From positions 21,903,701 through 21,967,700 of the forward strand of contig NC_087252.1 of the NCBI RefSeq assembly GCF_037042905.1: a stretch of DNA of 64,000 bases, in the 5' to 3' direction. A program made the position numbers and the translations under genes. Under the pieces are notes generated by a model. It had not been told where the DNA came from, made no database searches, and was given only the letters and a program-made list of their open reading frames with translations. The stretch is from Lytechinus pictus (Eukaryota; Echinodermata; Echinoidea; Temnopleuroida; Toxopneustidae). Of the stretch, positions 11,105 through 21,300 are shown piece by piece. Each line of letters starts with the position of its first letter. The stretch's first letter is position 1.

Positions 11105-11964
11105 CAGTGGCGTAGCTAGGATTTTTTTCCTGGGGGGCACTGGGGGGTCCTTGCTTTTTCAGGGGGGGGGGGCACAATTTTTCCGGTGTGTGTGTGTATG
11201 TGTCACAAGGGCGGATCCGACTATCGCCAATAGGGGACGGGGCCCGAAATTATCTTCACCTAATAATAAACAGTTCTTGTATAGCGCATATCACGATTAT
11301 GAATAATGTCTCTATGCGCTTCCAAAGGACTTGGATATTATTACCCCAGCTGTAGCTTGGTAGCTCACCTATATTTTCCCCGATCAGTCACTTCTTAGTT
11401 TTATTCTTATAAAACAACATAAACATGAAATAATCTCATAAGCCTTATAAAAAGCGCGAGCGCGAGCGATTTTTTTTTACTTTCATGTATTTTGTCCTGA
11501 AAATGTGATATTCTGGGCAATGTTATGTATGATCCTCAACAAGATTCGTATGTAACTAGATGATAACTGCGAACGCCAAGCGCGAGCAGAAATTTATATT
11601 AATTGTTCTAGCATTATCGAAAAGGGACTTGTTAAGGACTGCTTATAGTTACCCACGAAGACGGTATATATTTCAATAATGGGAGCGCGAAGCGCGAGCA
11701 AAAAATTTATATAGTAACATGAAATATTTTTTTTGTGCAAGTCTTCCCCTCACGTACATTATTTCATTCACTCCTCTTCCTCCTCTTATTTTCCTTTTCT
11801 TTTTTCTGTTCTTTCTCCTTCTTCTCTGTTTTTCTTTTCTTCTTTCTCCCTTGTTTTCTTTTTTTTTGCTCTGCCAATTTTTTTCAGGGTGGGGGGGGGG
11901 GCACCTGGGGGGGCACACCAAATCTCAGGGGGGCACGTGCCCCCCCCCCGTAGCTACGCCACTG
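11105..11964. mobile_element. hAT-type non-autonomous element with 8-bp target duplication, unit 1
   Basis: Inverted ends CAGTGGCGTAGCTA at both termini, flanked by CGTAGTAG at 11097-11104 and 11965-11972. An 8-bp duplication with CAGTG-type ends is characteristic of the hAT superfamily. The same insertion is in unit 3 (39712-40431). Units 2 and 4 keep a single uninterrupted CGTAGTAG. The interior has a (GT)n tract, poly-G runs and GCGCGAGC motifs but no transposase. Confidence 0.9.
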
Positions 11965-12159
11965 CGTAGTAGTAGGGGTCGATGGCCACGGGGGGGGGGG
12001 GTAAAAAAACAAAATTTCCTGGTCTTATCATGATGTGAAGAATTATGAACATAATTTTTCATGATTGTACGCAACTTCTTGAAATTCAGTATTTTTGGGG
12101 GGTCTTGATGGTTAAATCAGCACTATAAACGCCACAATAACATAACCATTATTCACCTT

Positions 12160-12870
12160 CATCAATAACATCACCATCATGATCATCACCATCGCAATCA
12201 TCCTCCTCATCATCACCACTATCATTATAATCGTCGTTATTACCATCACTACCATCATCCTCATCCTAATCACCATTACTATCATTATCAACATCATCAT
12301 TACCACTAACATTATCATCACCATCATCATCACCATCATCAACATCACTATCATCATCATCGTCGTCATTATCACAATCACCATTACCACCAACATTATC
12401 ATCATCATCATCATCATCATCATCACTATCAGCATCATCATCATCATCACTATCAACATCATCATTACCACTAACATTATCATCATCATCACCATCACCA
12501 TCGCCATTACCATCATTATCACCATTACCACCAACGTTATCATCATCATCGTCACCATCATCAATCATAATCATCACCATCATCATCACTATCATCATCA
12601 TAATCTTTATCACCATCACCATCATCCTCCTTATCATCACTGCTATCACCATTACCATCATTATTACCGTCACCATTACCACCAATATTATCATCATCAT
12701 CATCATCACTATCAGCATCCTCATCATCCTCATCACCATCATCATTCTTATCATCATCACTACCATCACCAATACCATCACCATTACTATCACCATTACC
12801 ACCAACATTTTCGTCATCAGGGTCATCATCACTATCATCATCATCAGCAACGACTTCCACACCAAGCACT
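12160..12870. repeat. Imperfect CAT/ATC trinucleotide array, unit 1
   Basis: About 700 bp of CATCATCAC-like triplets with interspersed ATT, ACC and AAC triplets. The regular triplet pattern leaves all frames open on both strands, so it generates long apparent reading frames rich in Ile, His, Met or Asp. These are not genes. Corresponding arrays in units 2 (28400-28880) and 3 (40720-41500) differ in length; unit 4 has none. Confidence 0.95.
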
Positions 12871-13917
12871 GACAACGACACTAACAACAATGTTCATAAT
12901 CTGTATCATCAACGCCGTCGTCGTCTAAAAATCAGCCCAAATACCGTCACAATCAATATATTCTTTTATCTACGAATACAGAAGTCGAAGTCAAAAGAGA
13001 GGTGCAATGAAGAAAGGAAAAAAAAGATTTTTTTTTAAGGAAAGGATCGACAAGGAGAAGAAAAAGATTGACGGGGGATTTGATGATAAAGTGTAAAAAG
13101 ATAATGAAAACAAGATGATCAACAACAACAAAAAAATTATACATATCATACTGAAGGTATTCTGGTTATTATTTTTAGTACATAGAGTGAAGTTCGTTCA
13201 TAATGTCAGATTATGCGGGAGTGATGTGATCTTAATAATAAGAGTTTGTTATGACTTCATAACATAGATATAACATAAAATCTACTTATACTATACTCTC
13301 TATACAATATACATGTATGCATTATCCAAGCATTGCCGTGTTATTACACAAGATACATTAATCATGTGAGCCCCAAATATATAACAAAATAGAGTATTTG
13401 AATTAATACACTTGGAACTAAAATATTAATGAAAAAAAGTAAAATTTAGATGGATCTCAACAGATATAATTTTATTCAAAACATACAATGGGGGGGGGGG
13501 GGAGATTGATTACACTTACCATTTTCAATCTGTACCGTTGTCTATATGATTTCATACCCGACAAACCAACGGGCAGTTTTCACAAGTAATACATAGACAA
13601 GAGAAAAATCATTTTGTCGTTGATTTCGTAGCTGTAACTCAATAGGAGTGGTGAAACAAATTACCACATTACAGATATACCCATATAAAAAGATACCATC
13701 TCATAATCAGAATTTTAATATTTTTCTTTTACCTATACGTTTTTTGTGTTTTTGACATACTAATGCCAATACATAAAAGACCAAGTTCATTTTTACTTTC
13801 CTCTAAAATCAACAACAAAATTAATTGATCAGTGATTCTGAGGTGTAATGACTTATTTTTTATTTAGCAATAAATTTATTCACAATAAGAACTTCAATAT
13901 CTAGAATTAGATCCGAA

Positions 13918-14111
13918 CACTAGCGTACCTACGGGGGGGGGGCAGGGGGGGGCACTCTGCCCCCCCCTGACGAGTCACAACCCATGCCAAAACGTATCTT
14001 TGCCCCCCCTGACGGGCTTGAAAAACCTTTTTTGCCCCCCCCTGACGAGCTTGAAGACTTTTTTTTTTTTTTTTTTGCTTGTCAATTTTTTTTATGGAAC
14101 GAACTCCTTCA

Positions 14112-14150
<39 letters not shown>

Positions 14151-14262
14151 TGTCAAATTTTTTCTGGAACGAAATCCTTATTTTTTTTTTTTTTTTTTTG
14201 CTTGTCAAATTTTTGGGCGGACGGTTTTGCCCCCCCTGTGGAAAATCCTAGGTACGCCACTG
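13918..14262. mobile_element. 345-bp hAT MITE private to unit 2
   Basis: The left end CACTAGCGTACCTA pairs with the right end CAGTGGCGTACCTA read in reverse. It is flanked by GATCCGAA at 13910-13917 and 14263-14270, an exact 8-bp target duplication. Units 1, 3 and 4 lack it. The interior is GCCCCCCCTGACG-type sequence plus long T runs, related to the middle of the foldback at 19350-19860. It sits in the A2 3' flank. Confidence 0.9.
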
Positions 14263-14476
14263 GATCCGAATAAAACTTTTCAAAAGATTTCTTAAACAGG
14301 AGAGTTTGCATATTAAGTATATTTTTAAATCCAATTTGCTGTTACTGTTTAGAACCTTACCGGTCTTTATCAGGAGCTTGGACACTGAGAATCGAAAGAT
14401 TCGGTCAATTGATTATTAGACTTCAAATTACAAATGCAAAAATTCCAAACCCGCCATAATCTAATAAAACAGATGA

Positions 14477-16196
14477 TTATTTCCCTCTGCAATACCGGAT
14501 AGGGTGGCGGATCAAACTGAATACGGTTTTCCGAAACAGCGGCTGCGAGACAACGTAGCAAAGCGGATTGAGTAAGCTATTCACGTAGACCAGCCAACCG
14601 GGTACCAAATGCGCCCAGTCAGGAAGCCGTGGATAGATGAGTGTCGGTTCAATCGAGTAGATAAAGGAGATGACAGAAACTGGAAACCAGGTAATAAAGA
14701 AAGCGATGACGATGAAGAGGAGTGTCTTTGTGGCGCTGCGAACCTCGGATGCTGATTCACGCTTGACTGCTTTCTGACCACCCTAATGGGGAAAAGATTC
14801 ATAGATGAAAATAAAAGTCATGAATTTCATATTTACATACCGCCTGAAGATTGAATGATGTCAGCTTACATACGCGACGTTACAACATAGGTTTTTACGT
14901 GTACGTGGTAACTGATTTTTTGCATCACTAGGATAAAGAGTGTAATAATTACAATAGTAATGATATGTAACATTTGTATAGCGCTTTATACAAATGTTTC
15001 AAAGCGCTGCATACTATTTACCCCGGCTTATGCACGGCTACCCTGATCGGACGCTCGAGTATTCACGGAATTTCTTCCTACCATGAAGGCCTACCAATTT
15101 ACTACACCTGGGTGGAGAGTGGAACATGTAGATAAACACCTTGCCAAAGGACGCGAGTGGGGATTCGCACCCCAACCCTTGAGGTTCAAAGTCAGGACAC
15201 TTATCCACTGAGACGCAACGCCTCTACATGAATTAACTTTTATGACAAATAATGGCTACTCAATGCTCTCTGTATTCAATCAATTGCCTCATTATGGACG
15301 GACCTTTGCAGGGATGTACTTGAGGCCGGCCCCGAGGCCAAATTTTGCCGGCCTTGGCCACGACCCGAGTCAGTGTAGAAAGTGTATGGGAGAAGGCTTT
15401 CTCCAGCCGATTTCCTTCCCCTTTTCCTCCCCACATCTTTCTTGCTTTTGAAATTTTTCAAGTAAGGGACTCGCTCGAACCCCGGAACAACCCCCCGGCT
15501 ACGGGCTTTGATATGGAATTAATGAATACTCACAGATTCTATGGTAGTAATGGGGCCTTCTTTGGAATCACCAGCGTCGTTACCACCGTCCGATTTGCTT
15601 TGCCGCGACCATGAAGTGTCCCCATTAAAAACTTCACCGATGTGCTTTCTACCGGCTATCTTTTGGATCTTCACGAAGATCCGCACATAGATTATCAGCA
15701 TGATTGTGAAAGGGATGATGAACCGAATAAATACTGGTACTATCTGGCCGATCGCGTAGATCGCCTTTCGCTTGCTCCTGGTGGTGAAATGCCCGATGGG
15801 ATCGTAGGTTGCTCGGTGTCTATCGATGCAGATGGTGACGATGATCAGATTTGATACAAACTGGACGCTGCTGAAGACACCGTAGAAGATCCGGCACGAG
15901 TTGTTACCAGGGAATGGGAATCGTCTAAAATAGGTATGCAAGGATGTCACGATGATGACAAACCCAAAGAGAAAGTCAGAGATTGTAAGGTTTATGATGA
16001 AGTAGTTGTTGTAGCCACGGAGTCGTTTTTCGACGGCAAATGCTGCCAGGCTGAGGCCATTGGTCGTGATGATGAGGGCCACTAGGAGCAGCGGTAGGAG
16101 CAGGGCGTGGAGACCACGTCTCTCATCATCCGTTTCCGTCGCTACTGTTTCTTGTTGCTCCTGAAAAACGTCGGTCGTATTCCCGTCCGCGTACAT
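14477..16196 (-). pseudogene. A2: class A GPCR lacking TM4 and ECL2 by in-frame deletion
   Basis: Exon 1 is 15534-16196 (221 aa) and exon 2 is 14477-14782 (101 aa). The phase-0 intron is 751 bp with GTGAGT donor and TAG acceptor. The frame is intact (322 aa), but residues equivalent to 149-187 of A1 are missing, joining KAIYA directly to IGQIVPVF. The 117-bp loss removes W4.50, all of TM4 and the ECL2 cysteine that normally bonds with C101. The junction at about 15756 shows a 3-bp TCG overlap with the flanks of the intact A3 sequence. Such a protein should not fold as a seven-helix receptor, so it is called a pseudogene, although the preserved frame would allow a six-helix product. Confidence 0.8.
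14940..15222 (-). mobile_element. tRNA-derived SINE in A2 intron
   Basis: Orthologue of the A1-intron SINE, with a head containing GGTTCG-like B-box sequence near 15160-15180 and the GCGCTATACAAATG tail near 14975. Confidence 0.7.
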
Positions 16197-18333
16197 GACT
16201 CTCACTACGGAGCTAGAAATTATGTTTCTAATTTTTTTTATTTTACTAGTGGCACTATAATCGTTGCATGAAGGATAACTTACTACTGTTATATTCTTAT
16301 CAAACCCAATACAAATATGGCTACATGCTCTTGCTGACCGTCACTCAAGGTAGTATTTCGATACTAAAATGCTTTGACTTATATACGAGGCAGTTTCCCT
16401 TGAAAGGAATATCATTCCTTTCATATGGATATCACTTTTTCAATAGATAGTTAGGATAAAAAGATTCCGTGACGAAAGGTACTATTTTTTGCAAGATATT
16501 GAGTAGAAGCGTAATGTATAACACGGTTGGAGATAAGTGGTTGTGTAACTATATCGATCTGTTGGTTAATAAAGGTACACTGTACATGCCTGCGTGTATT
16601 GAGGACACGATAATATAGGCCTATAGATATCTTAAAGGATATCACATGGGATAAATCAATAGTTCATAAATCATAAGAACATTGAGAACAGAAGAAGATA
16701 CAGTGCAGTGAACAGTGGCATAGTGAGCCAAATACTAGGACCGCAGCATGGCGTATGTCTGAGGAAAGCTTTCTAAGCGATCAGGAACAAATAAAGAGAG
16801 AAAGTGAAAACTTTGCCTTCTTAAAATGGAATTCTTAATTTTGATAAATGTTGACATGGTATTGATAACGTTGAAATATTATCACACGTCACCATTTCAT
16901 TCCCCTTCCCGGCCGCGTCAGACCAAAAGATGGGAGTTGCTGCTACCCTCGTCGATCTGGCTCTACACAGCGGTTGCCGGGCCGACGATCAATATTGGGC
17001 AAAGTAAATTTTCGGAGTATTTCATTACATGTCTATTTCGAAAAATAAGATACGGATTTTCATCTTTTCTTTTCTTGTTCGTAAAACTTTGGGGGCCAGC
17101 GCCCCAATGCCCCCGTATCTATACAGCAGCGATATCGACGTGTCCCTGATTAATTCATTCATCGCTTCTGACAAAAAGATATTTTGTTTCTACATGTATT
17201 AGGTATAGTGTTTTTTCAACTGTTCTTACAAAGACGGTGGCCTACGCGAGAAAGTGCTTCTATTCACGCCTTAAAGATGTTTCTCTTTTCCTAGGAGAAT
17301 GCAAAAAGAGAAAAGCCAAGTACATGTATCTCTATCTAACTGTCTAAGAATAATTTATTTTTAGCAAAGCAAGGCAAAGTATGGCAATGACATCAGGTGT
17401 TGGGTAACTAAAATCATTTTTGCCATGTAAGAACGCAACTATGCTTTCGTAACAACTTACCCTGGAAACAGAAAGAGGTTATGACATACTTGCATTATCA
17501 ATTTGAATGATATTGCACCCCAAGGTTTTCTCTCTCTCAAATACCCTTTGTCTTTGACCACGCTGCAGAATGAATTTCGTGCAAAATAGACCATATATAT
17601 GTCACGAGGATGGCGATGCTTTTTTATGATAATGGTAATGATGATGATGATGACGACAATGATGACGATAGTGATGATAACATAAAGAAAGAAACGTTGT
17701 TATATGCATGTGAGGGAGTGATAAAAAGACTAGGAACCATATTCTGATCTCGTGTTTACTTTAGAACTCTGATCTAATTTTGTGGTTTAACTATGGATAG
17801 CCAATTGTGACACCAAACTCTAACATTACAGGTTCATTCCATAAGTACATTTGACATTCAAACCATTTATAACTCTCTGGGGATGGCGAATAAAGGAAAG
17901 ACAAAGGACCTCTGTAAACGTAAGAAACATGCAATGTAAAGATAATTTTGACATGTTCAACAAGTTAAGATTGCCTTCAGAAAACGGGCCATTGTGCGCC
18001 TGTGAGAGTGAGCACAAGGATATTAATCTATGGTTTATGTTACCACATAAATCCAATTCTTTTTTTTGTCACAAAACATATACCTCAATGATTACCAGAA
18101 ATGTGTGTGTGTGTCTGAACATCGTACAACAAACCAAAGTGTCTGGGCATTAATTCACCATAGAACACGATGTGAAACTATAATTTTGTGTTCATATTCA
18201 TCTTCTATCTTAACAGAATGTGTGTCTAATTAATAACAGTCCAAAAGATTCTACACTAGATTTTGAAACTACGTTTTGTAATAAATCGTGTTTCTGAGTC
18301 TGTATCGTGGTAAAGCGGGTGGGGGTAATTATC

Positions 18334-21300
18334 CTAGCAACGACAATACCGGATAGGGCGGCAGAGCAAACCAAATACGGTTTTCCTGAAGAGCGGTTGG
18401 GAGATGACGTAACAGATCGGATTGAGTAGACCGTTCACGTAAACGAGCCAAATAGTTATCCAAAAAGCCCAGTAGGGTAGCCGCGGGTAGCCGAGCGTTC
18501 GATCGATAGTGACGACAATCGCCAAAAGAGACGTTGGGAACCACGTGATGAAGAAGGCCATGACGATGAAGAGTAGGGTCTTGGTGGCGCTTCGAACCTC
18601 TGAGGCCGGCTCACGATTTGCGGCTTTTTGAACTCCCTAGAGAAAACGAACCGACAAGGGAACAAAAAGGCAGTTGTAAGTGAATAAAATTCATGAAGCA
18701 CCTCAACAAAATATTCAGTCAAGTACTCAATAAATTAAACGATAAAAAACAAGTAAATATATATTTGAATGAAGAAAGAAATCAACAAGTATGACACCTA
18801 CTACAGTCCGGGCAGCGAAATTATTTTTCCCACTGAGTTCTGGACCGACATATGAATATTCATGACTTGCGTCTTCGGATTGAGAGTACGCATGCGCGTG
18901 GACTTGGCCTCCACCAGTGCCGATCGTAAGCATTCACGTTGCTCAGAATGAATTAGCATCGTCAAATTACCGGTACCCTTACATAGTTACATAGGCCTTA
19001 TAGGCTTAGATCTATATATACATCCAATTCTTAAACACTTATCAAACTAGCTGCCATTAATGGCAAGACATGTGTTAGGGTAGGGCTAGCTTAGGCTAGC
19101 GCATTAACTTTACCTCAAATCTAGACCTGTCTAATGCCTAATACTAATAGGAATAGCCGACTAAGGCCATGGTTAACTTCGAACTGGTTAATTCCGAACT
19201 TTACGTTTGATTAGGTTTGGACCAATATTAGCTTATTTACCATGGTCTAATATGTCAAGTCCGTATACAGAACAAGTCCTAGATCTAAAAAAAATATATC
19301 TTAGTTCTAGTCTAGTCTCTAGATCTAGACTCTGATCTACGCGCTATCAGCAAACTAGTGTACCAAGGGGGGGGGGGGGCAGACTGCCCCCCTGACGAGT
19401 CATAACTGATCCAGGGGACGTGTCCCCCCCCCTTGAGAAGCCAAATGAATGATTTGTAATGTCAAAATGCAACGAAAAAAGACGTATGTCCCCTCTTTTG
19501 AACGTGAAAATCTTTTTTTTTCTTGTTAATTTTTTTTCAGCTACGAAATCCTTAATTTTGGGTGAAGACGTGGATCAAGATCACTGACGTTAATTTGTGC
19601 CTGACGTTAGAATACGTTCCATGCACGCACTGGTGTACTTATGGATTATGGATTATGAATTTCTTAGCTGAAAACAAAATTGACAAGCAAAAAAAAAAAA
19701 AAAAAAAAAATCTTCACGTTCAAAAAACGTCTTTTTCATTGCATTTTTACATTACAAATTATTAATTTGGCTTCTCAAAGGGGGCACGTCCCCTGAATCA
19801 GTTGTGACTCGTCAGAGGGACAGTCTTCCCCCCCCCCTTGGTACACTAGTGGTTCCATGCTGATACAGCGTAGATCAGAGTCTAGCTATAGAGACTAGAC
19901 TAGAAATAAGATAATTATTTTTATAGATCTAGGACTGGTTTTGTATACGGACTAGACATATTAAACCATGGCAAATAAGCTAATATTTGTCTAAACCTAA
20001 TTAAACGTGAAGTTCAGAATTAACCAGTTCGAAGTTAACCATGGCATTAGTCGGCTATTCAGTGTTGTAGTCAAGGCTCAAACCTCCAAGGCCAAGGCCA
20101 AGGCTTTAATACCCAAGGCCAAGGCTTCAATACCAAAGGTCAAGGCCAAGGCATGGAAACCCAAGGCCAAGGCCTGAAAACCTCAAGGCCAAGGCATTTC
20201 AAACTTACGATATACAGAACAATGAACTAACAATACTTAGGCGGCAGACATCTCACATGGTAAAATGTATGTGAGCGAGGGGACTGAGCGAGAAAAAAAT
20301 CTAACCTTTGTACATTTAAAAACAAAAATAATTTCATGATAGAGACATATTAAAATAATGATATAGTTACCTGTGTACACATAACCCATAATTTTTCTAT
20401 AGGCCATTTACATTGCAATAATTATTATTACCACGGTCATCTGATCCTGGCATTCTCAACGTATGTTTTTCTCCACTCCCTGGGACAGAGGCAGCAGAAA
20501 ATTATTATTGGGGGGAGGGGGGGGGGGGGTCAACGCCAAAAAGGCACCCATTTATCAAAATGAGTTTTATTTGTGCAAACAGATACATGTATTTTCAAAA
20601 TGAGATTATGAACTGCGTGAAGTAATTGTGTGTTTTGTAGAAATTAAGTTGAGCAAAGGCTTTCTAAAGTGATTTTTAATTATAAGATAGATATTTTGCT
20701 TTAGGTTTTACTTCTCAGCGAGAAAGCATAGCGAGCAAGCGGTTTTGAAAAAAAAATCAATTCTGAAGTTGTAAAACTTGATTTATGGTCAATTATGGGG
20801 CTAATCATTGTTGAAATTTCCTTGCGCGATGTTGCCAGCGCGAATCACCAGTTCAAACTTCTTGACATGTCGTGTAATAAGACATGGAAATTATTTTATT
20901 CTGAGCTGGTTTTTTAATCATGAAAAAGATGTGTATCTAACTAAAAATAACTTTGCACTCGCTAATCGTTTTTATATACTGACCAGTAAAGGAAGCAGTT
21001 AATTAAGCAGTTAATTACTGCATTTTAAATAAGATACATAACTCACCAATTAAAATAATGCGAGCGCAAAGCGCGAGCTCAAAAATTTGTGATATTCCAA
21101 CCTGAAAACTGGACATTCTAAGCATTTTTTTGTGAACGGGAAGAGAACGAGTATAATCATTGATGCGAGTGCAGGAAGCGAGCCAAAAATTTGTGATATT
21201 CCAACCTGAAAACTGGACATTCTAAGCATTTTTTTTGTGAACGGGAAGAGAACGAGTATAATCATTGATGCGAGTGCAGGAAGCGAGCCAAAAAATTGTG

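Larger units (their letters stand above)
1..13141. repeat. Tandem segmental unit 1 (A1-B1-spacer), left end outside window
   Basis: First of four units of a head-to-tail duplication. The sequence starting at position 1 recurs near 13142, 29150 and 41763, and each recurrence has the same order: A-gene 3' flank, A gene, A-B spacer, B gene, long spacer, CAT-type microsatellite. Gene-free parts: 1-1237 holds a poly-G run, a CACTG MITE and the A1 3' flank; 3520-5764 holds the A1 upstream block, a short helicase-like relic and a small GAT microsatellite near 5047; 8107-9453 has no recognisable element apart from a GA-rich stretch near 8510-8550; 12,890-13,141 shows nothing. Confidence 0.9.

Noticed and set aside
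12112-12928. Long reading frames (up to 249 aa) rich in Ile, His, Met or Asp on both strands; same at 28354-28901 and 40672-41531
   Set aside because: They are translations of CAT/ATC triplet arrays, open in several frames at once and changing length between units.
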